Below are positions 33,356-41,784 of a DNA stretch of 50,416 bases, piece after piece. Position numbers and translations under genes: made by a program. Source of the DNA: Streptomyces sennicomposti (GTDB taxonomy: Bacteria; Actinomycetota; Actinomycetes; Streptomycetales; Streptomycetaceae); NCBI RefSeq assembly GCF_019890635.1, contig NZ_JAIOAB010000053.1, positions 1-50,416 of the forward strand, given 5' to 3'. How positions within the stretch are numbered: position 1 is the first letter of the stretch; the number at the start of each line of letters is the position of its first letter. Under the pieces are notes generated by a model that saw only the letters and a program-made list of their open reading frames with translations, was not told the DNA's origin and did no database searches.

Positions 33356-33481
33356 CGGGGGCGGGACGGTTCGGGGGCGGGACGGTCCGGGTGCGGGCGG
33401 TCGAGTGCGGACAGGCAGGTATGGGGGGTCAGGTGCGGGCGGTCGAGCGCGGGCGGGCAGGTGCGGGCGGTCAGGTGCGGG
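33356..33481. repeat. G-rich direct repeats at the 3' end of the DUF488 gene
   Basis: Two copies of GGGGCGGGACGGTYC (about 33358-33388) are followed by three degenerate copies of GTGCGGGCGGTC at 33391, 33433 and 33461. The segment GGTCAGGTGCGGG, which includes the DUF488 stop codon, occurs at 33427 and 33470. The rest of 33094-33470 holds the palindromes described separately and no gene. Confidence 0.75.
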
Positions 33482-33845
33482 TTCGCCTGCTGTGGGTCAG
33501 CCATTCGGCGAGGACCGCGGCCTGGCTGTGGTCCACGTCCTTGGTGGCGGTGAGCAGGGTGAGGCGGTCGTGGTCGGCGAGGTCGCGCAGGTGGCCGACC
33601 GCCTCGCGGTGGCCGGCGTCGCGCAGTTCGGCGAGGTAGCGGCGGCGGAACTCGTCGAACCGGCTCGGCTCGTGGCCGTACCAGTGGCGCAGGTCGGTGG
33701 AGGGGGCCACGTCGCGCAGCCACTCGTCCAGGTGGGCGTCCTCCTTGCGCATCCCGCGCGGCCACACCCGGTCCACGAGCACGCGCTTGCCGTCCTCGGG
33801 CGAGGTGTCCTCGTAGACGCGCCGGTAGGTGATGTGCTCGGCCAT
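33471..33845 (-). CDS. DUF488 family protein
   Basis: 124 aa. It matches DUF488: KRVLVDRVWPRGMRKEDAHLDEWLRDVAPS near the N-terminus (key motif DRVWPRG), LRHWYGHEPSRFDEFRRRYLAEL, and LTLLTATKDVDHSQAAVLAEWL. The family is small, cytosolic and of uncharacterised function. It is transcribed in the direction of narG but 377 bp away and separated by repeats, so it is probably a separate unit. It is the shorter of the two common DUF488 types. Confidence 0.9.
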   Translation of the reverse strand: MAEHITYRRVYEDTSPEDGKRVLVDRVWPRGMRKEDAHLDEWLRDVAPSTDLRHWYGHEPSRFDEFRRRYLAELRDAGHREAVGHLRDLADHDRLTLLTATKDVDHSQAAVLAEWLTHSRRTRT

Positions 33846-33893
33846 GGGTTCCTCCGTTCGGCGGGTCTCCGTGAGCCGGTGGAGTCTGGGGTC

Positions 33894-33942
33894 GGTGGGT
33901 CGGTGCAGCTGGTGGGTCGGTGCAGCCGGTGGGTCGGTGGGG
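33894..33942. repeat. 17-bp tandem repeat downstream of the YihY gene
   Basis: GGTGGGTCGGTGCAGCY occurs at 33894-33910 and 33911-33927, and in truncated form at 33928-33942. It occupies most of the 104-bp gap between the DUF488 start and the YihY/BrkB stop. Confidence 0.85.
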
Positions 33943-33949
33943 CCGGGTG

Positions 33950-35017
33950 TCAGGCGGGCGGGCAGCCGGGGCCGCCCGGGTCGGCGGGGCCCGGTCCGTC
34001 ACCGGCGGCGGGGGCCGGTCCCTCGCCCGGGTCCGCGTGCGGCGGCGGGTCGAAGTGGACGGTGACCTTCTGAAAGCCCTTGAAGGCCTCCGTGGCGGCG
34101 TAGGACCGGTAGGCCCGCTGGTCGCCGGGGGTCAGGTGGACGCGGTCGGTGAACGGGGTCAGCAGGCTGCGCGGCCACAGCCGCATGCACCGTACCGCGC
34201 TGACCTCCGCCGTGAACACGTACACCAGCGCCCCCAGATAGATCCACGCCAGCAGGCCGAGGACGATGCCGAACAGGCCGTACGTCGCGGTGGCGCCCTG
34301 CAGCACGTGGTCGACGTAGTACGTGCCGACCCACAGCAGCCCCTGCCAGGCACAGGCGGCGCCCAGCGCCGGGCCGTACATGATGCGCAGCGGCAGCTTG
34401 CGGCGGGTCAGCACGCGGTAGCTGCCCACCAGCAGGGCGGCGTTCAGCAGCACGGACAGCAGTTCGGCGGCGATCCGCACCCCGGTCTGGAGCCGGGCGC
34501 CGAACACCCCGGAGGCCCACTCGGCGGCGGTGGACAGCCCCGTCGTCACCAGCAACCCGGCCGCGAGCAGCGTGAGGAACTTCAGCCCCTTGAGCCGGGA
34601 GCGGAACGGGTCGGGGCGGGCGTGCCGGGGCACCGCGAAGATCTTGTTCAGGGCGTGCTGCGCGGCCTGGGCGACGTTCAGCGCGCCGTAGGCGCTGCCG
34701 AGCACACCGACCGTGACGGCGACGGTGTTGCCGTGGAAGGAGTGGATGTTGTGGCCGATCTGGTCGCCGATCACCGGGAACTCGCTCAGGGCCGAGTTCA
34801 GCACCGACTGCTGGAGTCGGGGATTGCCGCTGAGGACGGCGCTGAGCACCGCGACGAGGAACAGCAGCAGCGGGAACAGCGCCAGAAACCCGTAGTACGT
34901 CAGCAGCGCGGCCAGATAGGCGGCCTGGTCGTCGTAGAACTTGTAGATCACGGCCAGCGGCAGCCCCGCCCAGCGATGCCGTCGCTGGTAGGCATCCAGT
35001 CGGGCCAGCACGTCCAT
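33950..35017 (-). CDS. YihY/BrkB-family inner-membrane protein
   Basis: 355 aa. The ATG at 35017 has GGGAGAG upstream; a GTG four codons earlier is possible. About six membrane helices follow an amphipathic start: AALLTYYGFLALFPLLLFLVAVLSAVL, VAVTVGVLGSAYGALNVAQ, FLTLLAAGLLVTTGLS, ELLSVLLNAALLVGSY, AACAWQGLLWVGTYYV and FGIVLGLLAWIYLGALVYVFTAEV (cited by their first residues). The FLALFPLLL and YGLFGIVLGLLAW segments are typical of the family, once called ribonuclease BN in error. The C-terminal tail is Pro/Asp-rich. The role is unknown; an envelope transport function is suspected for the family. Confidence 0.9.
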   Translation of the reverse strand: MDVLARLDAYQRRHRWAGLPLAVIYKFYDDQAAYLAALLTYYGFLALFPLLLFLVAVLSAVLSGNPRLQQSVLNSALSEFPVIGDQIGHNIHSFHGNTVAVTVGVLGSAYGALNVAQAAQHALNKIFAVPRHARPDPFRSRLKGLKFLTLLAAGLLVTTGLSTAAEWASGVFGARLQTGVRIAAELLSVLLNAALLVGSYRVLTRRKLPLRIMYGPALGAACAWQGLLWVGTYYVDHVLQGATATYGLFGIVLGLLAWIYLGALVYVFTAEVSAVRCMRLWPRSLLTPFTDRVHLTPGDQRAYRSYAATEAFKGFQKVTVHFDPPPHADPGEGPAPAAGDGPGPADPGGPGCPPA

Positions 35018-35076
35018 GCGCTCTCCCACACTGTCGGCCGTGGCGCCGCTCGTACCGGTCGCCACCGCTTCCAGGT

Positions 35077-35090
35077 GCCCTGGCCAGGGC
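35077..35090. promoter_or_regulatory. 14-bp perfect palindrome GCCCTGGCCAGGGC
   Basis: It lies in the 150-bp divergent region between the YihY and SDR genes, where it could be a regulator site for either. It might also be a chance GC palindrome. Confidence 0.35.
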
Positions 35091-35133
35091 GTTCCATGCG
35101 TGGAGCCGGTGCCGCGCCCCGCCCGGCCCGGTG

Positions 35134-35158
35134 GGTTGGACGCGGGCTGCGCGGTTAC
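35134..35158 (+). promoter_or_regulatory. Candidate SigB-like promoter of the SDR gene
   Basis: GGTT (35134-35137), 15 bp, then GGTTAC (35153-35158) matches GNNT-N15-GGGTAY with one mismatch. It ends 9 bp before the SDR ATG, which would give a nearly leaderless mRNA. No ribosome site is obvious before this ATG, which is consistent with that. Confidence 0.35.
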
Positions 35159-35167
35159 TCCGTCCCC

Positions 35168-35983
35168 ATGGACGCCAACGACGACAGCAAGCCGCTCGCC
35201 CTGGTGACCGGGGCCTCCAGCGGCATCGGATACGAACTGGCCCGGCAGTTCGCCGAGCACGGCTACGACCTTCTCGTCAACGCCGAGGACGACCGTCTCG
35301 ACCATGCCGCGCAGCGGCTGCGGGAGACCGGCGCCGAGGTGCGGGCGGTGCGCGCGGACCTCCGGGACCCGGCGGGCGTGGACCATCTGGTGGCCGCCAC
35401 GACGGGGCTGACGGTGGACGTGGCCGCGCTGAACGCGGGGGTCGGGCAGGGCGGGGCCTTCGCCGACACCGATCTGGCCGACGACCTCTCCGTGATCGAC
35501 CTGAACGTGACCTCCACGGTCCGCCTCGCCAAGCCGCTGCTGCGGGACATGGTGGCGCGCGGCGAGGGCAGCCTGGTGTTCACGTCCTCCATCGCCGCCA
35601 CCATGCCGGGCCCCTTCCAGTCGGTGTACAACGCCTCGAAGTCGTTCGTGCAGTCCTTCGCGCAGGCTCTCCAGGACGAGGTGAAGGACACCGGGGTGAG
35701 CGTGACCGCGTTCATGCCGGGGCCGACCGACACGGACTTCTTCCGGCGGGCCGACATGGGCGACACCAGGATCGGCGCCGGTCCGAAGGACGACCCGGCG
35801 CAGGTCGCCGCGCAGGCGTACGAGGCGGTGGCCAAGGGGCGGACGAAGGTCGTCACCGGCTCGCTGAAGACGAAGGCGCAGGGCGCCGCGAACAAGATCC
35901 TGCCGGACAGCGCGAAGGCCGCGGCGCACCGGAAGATGGCGGAGCCGGGCTCGGGGGACGGGGGCGGCGACGATCAGGGGTAG
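35168..35983 (+). CDS. Short-chain dehydrogenase/reductase
   Basis: 271 aa. It is a classical SDR fold: cofactor motif TGASSGIG (residues 14-21), NAG-type motif LNAGVGQG, catalytic Ser in FTSSIA and YNASK (YxxxK). The N-terminal MDANDDSK is short, and the C-terminal 40 residues (SLKTKAQGAANKILPDSAKAAAH region) are Lys/Ala-rich and typical of a stress-type SDR subgroup. It is an NAD(P)H-linked oxidoreductase of unknown substrate. It is monocistronic and may be driven by a SigB-like promoter. Confidence 0.9.
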   Translation: MDANDDSKPLALVTGASSGIGYELARQFAEHGYDLLVNAEDDRLDHAAQRLRETGAEVRAVRADLRDPAGVDHLVAATTGLTVDVAALNAGVGQGGAFADTDLADDLSVIDLNVTSTVRLAKPLLRDMVARGEGSLVFTSSIAATMPGPFQSVYNASKSFVQSFAQALQDEVKDTGVSVTAFMPGPTDTDFFRRADMGDTRIGAGPKDDPAQVAAQAYEAVAKGRTKVVTGSLKTKAQGAANKILPDSAKAAAHRKMAEPGSGDGGGDDQG

Positions 35984-36061
35984 TGCGCGCTCGCCCCGAC
36001 CGGCCGGCCGCGGCCGTCGGGGGACGCCTCCCCCACTTCGACGCATCGCGGGCGGTGATCC

Positions 36062-36544
36062 ATGCAGACCTTCCTGCCGTATCCCGGCTTCACCGAGTCC
36101 GCGCTGGTGCTGGACCGGCGGCGGCTGGGCAAGCAGCGGGTGGAGGCGTTGCAGGTGCTGCGGGGGCTGACCGTGCCGGGGTACGGGTGGCGCCGGCATC
36201 CGGCGGTGCGGATGTGGGCCGGTTACGAGGAGGCGCTGGTGCGGTACGGGCTGGACGTGTGCCGCGTCTGGCGCGACCACGGCCACCAGGACAGTTGCGC
36301 GGCCACCCTCGTCGCCGATCTCGCCGCCGCCCGCCCCGGCACGCAGGTGCGGGCGCAGCCGGAGCTGGCGGAGGCGGGCGAGCTGCCGCCCTGGCTCGGC
36401 GACGAGGCCCTGCACCTCAGCCACCGGTCGGCGCTGGTGCGCAAGGACCCGGAGCGGTACGCGCCGCTCTTCCCCGGGGTGCCCGACGACCTGCCGTACG
36501 TGTGGCCGGCGTCGGACCGCGCGTCGCTCACCACCGGGGACTGA
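36062..36544 (+). CDS. MSMEG_6728-like protein (pyrimidine-dimer glycosylase-like family)
   Basis: 160 aa. The chain begins MQTFLPYPGFTESALVLDRRRLGKQRVEALQVLRGL (motif LDRRRLGKQR), continues with WRRHPAVRMWAGYEEALVRYG and ends with HRSALVRKDPERYAPLF. This pattern is that of the MSMEG_6728 family, related to the DNA glycosylase/endonuclease V fold of T4. A DNA repair function is plausible but untested. It is 78 bp after the SDR gene in the same direction and may be co-transcribed. Confidence 0.88.
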   Translation: MQTFLPYPGFTESALVLDRRRLGKQRVEALQVLRGLTVPGYGWRRHPAVRMWAGYEEALVRYGLDVCRVWRDHGHQDSCAATLVADLAAARPGTQVRAQPELAEAGELPPWLGDEALHLSHRSALVRKDPERYAPLFPGVPDDLPYVWPASDRASLTTGD

Positions 36545-36597
36545 GCCGACGCCGGCCGCCTGGGGGCCGGGACGGCCCTCGCGGCGCGCCGCACACC

Positions 36598-36685
36598 CGT
36601 CGACCGGGCCGGTGCCTGACAGCCGTCGACCGAGCCGAGCCGGTGCCTGGCGCCCGCCGACCGGGCCGAGCCGGTGCCTCTCACC
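36598..36685 (+). repeat. Three degenerate ~30-bp repeats
   Basis: Copies of CGYCGACCGRGCCGAGCCGGTGCCT start at 36598 (a shorter version), 36624 and 36655. The gap 36545-36885 between the MSMEG_6728-like gene and the hydrogenase island otherwise shows no gene, only a GAGGAGGG ribosome site at its end. Confidence 0.8.
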
Positions 36686-36885
36686 CGGGGCGTAGCTGAG
36701 GCGCGCGCCCGAGAGCCGTGAGGCGGACGCCTCGCGACCGGAGTGGGGCGAGCCCGGTCCCGCAACCTCCGGCCGCCGTCGTTGCGCCGCCCGGTCGAAC
36801 CCGCTGCCCCAAGGGGGGCGGGGCGCGTGAGCGGTGCCGCGGTGGTGGAAGGGATGGCGCACACGCCTACCCCGAGGAGGGCCGG

Positions 36886-38628
36886 ATGCCCGATGCCGTG
36901 GCCGAGGACGACGTCGCCCGCGCCGCCACCGCCGCCACCGCCGAGGACAGCGCCCTCCCGGCCGGGCCCGCCCCGGGAAGCGGCCCGGGTCCCGCGGGGT
37001 TCGAGCAGCTGAGCGCGGTCGCCGACGCCGTCCTCTACGAGGGCTATCTCCTCTACCCCTACCGCCGCTCGTCGCCCAAGAACCGGGTGCGCTGGCAGTT
37101 CGGGGTCCTGCTGCCGCGCGACTGGGTGGAGCGGGACGGGCCCGTCGCCGTCGGGGTGTCCGGCTCGGCGGACTCCTGGTACCAGCAGACCGAGTGCCTG
37201 CTGCGTACGCGGCGGCCGGACGCCGCCGTACGGGTGCGGGTGCGGTACCTCCAGACGCAGCACAAGCAGGTGGAGGCGGCCGGACCGGATGGCGGCCACC
37301 GCCCGGTGCCGTCGCTGCGCGCGGACGACGGCACCGCGTGGCTGACCTTCGACGAGGCGGTGCCCCGCGAGACGGACCTCGCCGCCGCCCTGGCCGATCT
37401 GCTCGACGGCCGGGAGCACACCGCCTCGGTGGGTGCGCCGGGCGGCGAGGCGACCGAGCCGCTGCCCTCGGGCGCAGGCCGGGTGGTCCGGAGGCGCGAG
37501 GAGGTCCGCGCGCGCACGACGCTGACGGCGGTGCGGCTCGCGGACGACCTGGTCCGGCTGCGGGTGCGCACCGAGAACACCGGGCGGTCGGCGAACCCGG
37601 GCGCCCCGCGCGAGGAGGCGCTGCGCCGGGCTCTCATCGCCACGCACACCCTCGTCGGCGGCGACGGAGTGGAGTTCGTGTCCCTGATCGACCCGCCAGG
37701 AGAGCTGGCGCGGCCGGCGGGCGAGTGCCGCAGCGAGTTCACGTTCCCGGTGCTGGGCGGCGCGCCGCTTGCGCGGACCGACGGAACGTCGCCGTACGGA
37801 GGGCACAAGGCGTCCGGCGGGAGCACGGGGCCGCTGCTGCTGTCCGCGCCGATCATCCTCCCGGACCGTCCGCAGATCGCCCCGGAGAGCCCCGGCGACC
37901 TGCACGACGCCGGGGAGATCGACGAGATCCTGACGCTGCGCACGATGCTCCTGACCGACGAGGAGAAGGCCGAGGCCCGCGCCACCGACCCGCGCGCCGC
38001 CGACATCATCGACCGCGTCGACAGCATGCCCCCGGAGGTGTTCGCCCGGCTGCACGGCGCGATCCGCTCACTGAGCCCGGCCGGATCGCCCGCCCCCTCC
38101 GGACCCCCCACACCCGCTGGGCCTCCCACACCTGCCGGACCTTCCACGCCTGGCGGATCTTCCACGCCTGGCGGGCCTTTCGCCTCCGACGGGCCTTTTG
38201 CCCCCGGCGGATCGAGCGACGCCGAGCGGCCCGCCTGGTGGCAGGAAGGCGGCGACGAGGGGCTCTCCCCCACGACCGACACCGTGCTCGTGGACGGGGT
38301 GCCGGTGGGCGGCGGCAGCCGGGTCCTGCTGCGGCCGCGGGGCCGGGGCGCCGACGCCCAGGACATGTTTCTGGCAGGGCGCGCCGCGCGGGTCGCCGCC
38401 GTCTTCCACGACGTGGACGGCAGTACGCACCTGGCCGTGACGCTGGAGGACGACCCGGCGGCCGAACTGCACACCTGGTACGGCCGTTTCCACTACTTCC
38501 GCCCGGAGGAACTCGAACCGCTCACGGCAGCCGAGGGACCGGAGACACCCGCACCGTCCGCACCGCCCGGTCCGCCCGGAGCACACGCAGCACCCGAACC
38601 GCCCGAGGCGCCGGCCCCCGCCCCCTGA
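36886..38628 (+). CDS. Unknown protein encoded directly upstream of the hydrogenase large subunit
   Basis: 580 aa. The ATG at 36886 is preceded by GAGGAGGG. The chain is soluble with no signal peptide. The N-terminal part (about 40-330) is a globular region of mixed alpha/beta with YLLYPYRRSSPKNRVRWQFGVLLP as its strongest motif (YPYRRSSPKNR). A helical segment follows (DEILTLRTMLLTDEEKAEARATDP), then a Ser/Pro/Gly linker of repeats (TPAGPPTPAGP, about 395-440), and a last domain containing VLLRPRGRGADAQDMFLAGR and WYGRFHYFRPEEL. Only two cysteines exist, so it cannot bind the Fe-S clusters of a small subunit. It is 107 bp from hhyL. Conserved unknowns of this kind accompany actinobacterial hydrogenase clusters; an assembly role is an inference. 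Confidence 0.8.
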   Translation: MPDAVAEDDVARAATAATAEDSALPAGPAPGSGPGPAGFEQLSAVADAVLYEGYLLYPYRRSSPKNRVRWQFGVLLPRDWVERDGPVAVGVSGSADSWYQQTECLLRTRRPDAAVRVRVRYLQTQHKQVEAAGPDGGHRPVPSLRADDGTAWLTFDEAVPRETDLAAALADLLDGREHTASVGAPGGEATEPLPSGAGRVVRRREEVRARTTLTAVRLADDLVRLRVRTENTGRSANPGAPREEALRRALIATHTLVGGDGVEFVSLIDPPGELARPAGECRSEFTFPVLGGAPLARTDGTSPYGGHKASGGSTGPLLLSAPIILPDRPQIAPESPGDLHDAGEIDEILTLRTMLLTDEEKAEARATDPRAADIIDRVDSMPPEVFARLHGAIRSLSPAGSPAPSGPPTPAGPPTPAGPSTPGGSSTPGGPFASDGPFAPGGSSDAERPAWWQEGGDEGLSPTTDTVLVDGVPVGGGSRVLLRPRGRGADAQDMFLAGRAARVAAVFHDVDGSTHLAVTLEDDPAAELHTWYGRFHYFRPEELEPLTAAEGPETPAPSAPPGPPGAHAAPEPPEAPAPAP

Positions 38629-38735
38629 CCCGGCGAGCACCGCGGCCCGTTCGCGGCGACGGCGAGCGCCGCGCACCCCCACCCATCCGTGACCCACCCA
38701 CCCGTGACACACCCACAGCAAGGGACGAGAAGCAG

Positions 38736-40526
38736 ATGACGGCGACCGAGGCTCGTGCGGCGGGACGCAAACCCGCTCAGATCGTGGACATGTCCTGGGA
38801 TCCGATCACCCGGATCATCGGCAACCTGGGCATCTACACCAAAATCGACTTCGCCAACCAGGAAGTCGTCGACTGCCGCTCCACCTCCTCCCTCTTCCGC
38901 GGCTACTCCGTCTTCATGAAGGGCAAGGACCCCCGCGACGCGGGCTTCATCACCTCGCGCATCTGCGGCATCTGCGGCGACAACCACACCACCTGCTCCA
39001 ACTACGCCCAGCAGATGGCCTACGGCGTCAAGCCCCCGCCGCTCGCCGAGCACATCACCAACCTCGGCGAAGCCGCGGAGTACATGTTCGACCACACCAT
39101 CTTCCAGGACAACCTGGTCTTCGTGGACTTCTGCGAGGCCATGGTGAAGGCGACCAACCCGGGCGTCCTGGCCCGCGCCGAACGCACCCAGGCCCCGCGC
39201 GGCGACGTGCACGGCTACCGCACCGTCGCGGACATCATGCGCGCCTTCAACCCCTTCGAGGGCGAGGTCTACAAGCAGGCCCTGAAGGTGTCGCGGGTGA
39301 CGCGGGAGATGTTCTGTCTGATGGAGGGCCGCCATGTGCACCCCTCCACCCTGTATCCGGGCGGCGTGGGCACCATGCCCACTCCGTCGCTGTTCACCGA
39401 CTACCTCTCCCGCCTCCTGCACGTGGTCGACTTCGTCAAGAAGGCCGTCGCCATGAACGACGACGTCTTCGACTTCTTCTACGAGGCGCTCCCCGGCTAC
39501 GAGCAGGTCGGTCTGCGCCGCACCCTCCTGGCCTGCTGGGGCGCCTGGCAGAACCCGGACGTCGTGGACTACCGCTACGACACGATGAACACCTGGGGCA
39601 AGGCCATGTACGTCACCCCGGGCATCATCGTGGACGGCCGGCTGCGCACCAACAACCTGATCGACATCAACCTCGGTCTGCGCATCCTCCTCGGCTCCTC
39701 CTACTACGAGGACTGGACCGCCGAGGAGCCCTTCGTCACCCACGACCCGCTCGGCAACCCCGTCGACATCCGCCACCCCTGGAACCAGACCACGCTCCCC
39801 CACCCCCAGAAGCGCGACTTCGACGGCAACTACTCCTGGGTCATGAGCCCGCGCTGGTACGACCAGGAGAGCGGCGACCACCTCGCCCTGGACACGGGCG
39901 GCGGCCCGCTCGCCCGCCTGTGGTCCACCGCCCTGAGCAACATCGTGGACACCCCGTACATCAAGACCACCGGCCACAGCGTGCGGATCACCCTGCCCAA
40001 GGGCGAGTCGCTGCCGGAGACCACGCTGGAGTGGAACATCCCGAAGTGGTCCAACACCATCGAACGCGACCGCGCCCGCCCGTACTTCATCGCCTACGCC
40101 GCCGCGATGGCCTTCCAGTTCCTGGAGGAGGCCACCTCCCTCGTCCGGGCCGGAAACACCCAGGTCTTCACCAACTTCGAGGTGCCCGACGAGGCGATCG
40201 GCTGCGGCTTCCACGAGGCCGTCCGCGGCGTCCTCTCGCACCACCTCGTCATCCGGGACAAGAAGATCGCCAACTACCACCCCTACCCGCCCACCCCCTG
40301 GAACGCCAGCCCCCGCGACCACTACGGAACCCCCGGCCCGTACGAGGACGCCGTGCAGGGGCAGCCGATCTTCGAGGAGAACGGGCCCGACGACTTCAAG
40401 GGCGTCGACATCATGCGCACCGTCCGCAGTTTCGATCCCTGTCTGCCGTGCGGCGTGCACATGTATCTCGGCAACGGCAAGACCCTCACCACCACCCACA
40501 CGCCCACCTACGGCAGCCAGTCGTGA
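38736..40526 (+). CDS. hhyL: [NiFe]-hydrogenase large subunit, high-affinity actinobacterial type (group 1h/5)
   Basis: 596 aa. It holds the Ni-Fe active site that oxidises H2. The four Ni/Fe cysteines are C77 and C80 in RICGICGDNH (L1) and C569 and C572 in DPCLPCGVHM (L2). The L1/L2 wording fits the group 1h (formerly group 5) enzymes known for atmospheric H2 uptake in Streptomyces and Mycobacterium. The 21-residue tail after H575 is the peptide removed by a HyaD-type protease, and such a protease is encoded at 48.4-49.0 kb. The stop overlaps the NifU-like GTG. No small subunit gene precedes or follows it, although it normally sits directly upstream. Confidence 0.93.
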   Translation: MTATEARAAGRKPAQIVDMSWDPITRIIGNLGIYTKIDFANQEVVDCRSTSSLFRGYSVFMKGKDPRDAGFITSRICGICGDNHTTCSNYAQQMAYGVKPPPLAEHITNLGEAAEYMFDHTIFQDNLVFVDFCEAMVKATNPGVLARAERTQAPRGDVHGYRTVADIMRAFNPFEGEVYKQALKVSRVTREMFCLMEGRHVHPSTLYPGGVGTMPTPSLFTDYLSRLLHVVDFVKKAVAMNDDVFDFFYEALPGYEQVGLRRTLLACWGAWQNPDVVDYRYDTMNTWGKAMYVTPGIIVDGRLRTNNLIDINLGLRILLGSSYYEDWTAEEPFVTHDPLGNPVDIRHPWNQTTLPHPQKRDFDGNYSWVMSPRWYDQESGDHLALDTGGGPLARLWSTALSNIVDTPYIKTTGHSVRITLPKGESLPETTLEWNIPKWSNTIERDRARPYFIAYAAAMAFQFLEEATSLVRAGNTQVFTNFEVPDEAIGCGFHEAVRGVLSHHLVIRDKKIANYHPYPPTPWNASPRDHYGTPGPYEDAVQGQPIFEENGPDDFKGVDIMRTVRSFDPCLPCGVHMYLGNGKTLTTTHTPTYGSQS

Positions 40527-41137
40527 CCGAGCCGGGACACACCTCACCCGAGCCGGGACACACCTCGCCCGGCGGCCGGCTCGGGGACCCGGAGGTCGAG
40601 GCGCGGCTCGCGAGGATCGACGAGGTGCTCGCCGGTCTGGAGGCCGCGCCCGGTCCCACCGTGCGCTCCGCGCTGGAGGCGGTGGGCCTGCTCACCGAGG
40701 TCTACGGCGAGGCGCTGACCCGCATCCTGGAGCACGCGGACCCGGCCCTGGCCGAACAGCTCGCCGAGGACGAGCTGTTGGGGCATCTTCTGGTCCTGCA
40801 CGGAATCCACCCGGAGCCCCCGGAGCAGCGGGCCGCGCGGGCGGTGGAGCGGCTGCGCCCGGCCGTGCGCGAGCGCGGCGGCGACGTGGAGTGGGCCGGT
40901 CTGGACGGGCAGGTGGCCCGGGTGCGGCTGAGCACGGGCGGCGGGTGCGGCGGGGGCTGCGGCAGCGGCGCGGCGGACGTCACGGAGGCGGTGCGCGAGG
41001 CGGTCCTCGCCGCCGCTCCCGAACTGACGGCGGTGGAACCGGTGCCCGAGGTGCGGCGGGCGGCGCCCGCGTTCGTGCCGCTGGGTTCCCTGACGCGCCG
41101 GGACGGCGGCGCGACCCGGGCGCGGGAGACCACGTGA
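40523..41137 (+). CDS. NifU-like protein of the hydrogenase cluster
   Basis: 204 aa from GTG overlapping the hhyL stop (GTGA). Residues 15-120 are helical (RLARIDEVLAGLEAAPG, ELLGHLLVLHGIHP). The segment VARVRLSTGGGCGGGCGSG (about 130-150) has two cysteines in the place of the NifU C-terminal cluster motif (C-x3-C here rather than the canonical C-x2-C), then VTEAVREAVLAAAPELTAVEPV as in NifU. It may deliver Fe-S clusters to the hydrogenase. Proteins of this type are regular companions of group 1h hydrogenases. Confidence 0.8.
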   Translation: MTEPGHTSPEPGHTSPGGRLGDPEVEARLARIDEVLAGLEAAPGPTVRSALEAVGLLTEVYGEALTRILEHADPALAEQLAEDELLGHLLVLHGIHPEPPEQRAARAVERLRPAVRERGGDVEWAGLDGQVARVRLSTGGGCGGGCGSGAADVTEAVREAVLAAAPELTAVEPVPEVRRAAPAFVPLGSLTRRDGGATRARETT

Positions 41138-41730
41138 GCGGGGACGGTGCGCTGGCCCGGCTGATCCGCTCCTCGGCCGACCGTTCGGCGGCAGCGGCGG
41201 CGCAGGCGTGCGAACTGTGCGCCGCCCCGGTGCCGGACGAGCATCCGCACCTGTACGACATGGAGCAGGCGGAGGTGCGGTGCGCCTGCCGCCCGTGCTC
41301 GGTGCTGTTCGCCGGGGACACGGCGGGCGGCGGCCGGTTCCGGTGCGTCCCCCGGCGGCGGCTGAGGCTGCGCCGGGTGGACACCGAGGCGCTGGGTGTG
41401 CCGGTCGGGCTGGTGTTCTTCGTGCCGCACGACGACGGCGCGGTCACCGCCCAGGGGCCGAGCCCGGCGGGGTCCATGCGGTGGGAGGTGGACGCGGCGG
41501 CCTGGCGGCGGGCCGGCGAGCGGTGTCCCGAACTCGCCTCGATGGAGCCGGAGGTGGAGGCGCTGCTCGTGAACACCGTGCACGGGCTGGACCATCACTG
41601 GATCGTGCCGGTGGACGACTGCTTCCGGATGGTGGCGGTCGTCCGCCGGGAGTGGCGCGGGCTGTCCGGCGGCGGCCGGGTGTGGCCCGCCGTCACGGAG
41701 TTCTTCGAGCAGCTGACCGAGCAGCATTGA
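41134..41730 (+). CDS. DUF5947 family protein
   Basis: 198 aa from GTG overlapping the NifU-like stop. An N-terminal metal-binding pattern (CELCAAPVP, then CACRPCSVLF) suggests a zinc or iron knuckle. The rest is a mixed alpha/beta domain with LGVPVGLVFFVPHDDG and VNTVHGLDHHWIVPVDDCFRMVAVVRREWRG (key motif HHWIVPVD). The family occurs with NifU-like and hydrogenase genes in actinobacteria, and its biochemical role is unknown. Translational coupling suggests it is needed in fixed ratio with the NifU-like protein. Confidence 0.85.
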   Translation: MSGDGALARLIRSSADRSAAAAAQACELCAAPVPDEHPHLYDMEQAEVRCACRPCSVLFAGDTAGGGRFRCVPRRRLRLRRVDTEALGVPVGLVFFVPHDDGAVTAQGPSPAGSMRWEVDAAAWRRAGERCPELASMEPEVEALLVNTVHGLDHHWIVPVDDCFRMVAVVRREWRGLSGGGRVWPAVTEFFEQLTEQH

Positions 41731-41784
41731 GGCGAGCGGCGGCTGTCCGGCGCCGCCGACCGGGCCGAGTCACAGGGAGTCGCC

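Noticed and set aside
33150..33481. Possible CRISPR-like array upstream of narG
   Set aside because: The repeats are short, GC-rich, head-to-tail and without unique spacers; no cas genes are present.
33094..34002. narG N-terminal extension to 1537 aa
   Set aside because: Homology-like sequence begins at VSTSTDRSG; the upstream frame is Pro/Arg-rich and overlaps the DUF488 gene on the same strand.
35018..36862. Minus-strand extension of the YihY gene to 970 aa
   Set aside because: It is antisense to the SDR and MSMEG_6728-like genes, with the biased composition of a shadow frame.
36886..38628. 580-aa protein as a hydrogenase small subunit
   Set aside because: It has only two cysteines and no small-subunit cluster motifs.
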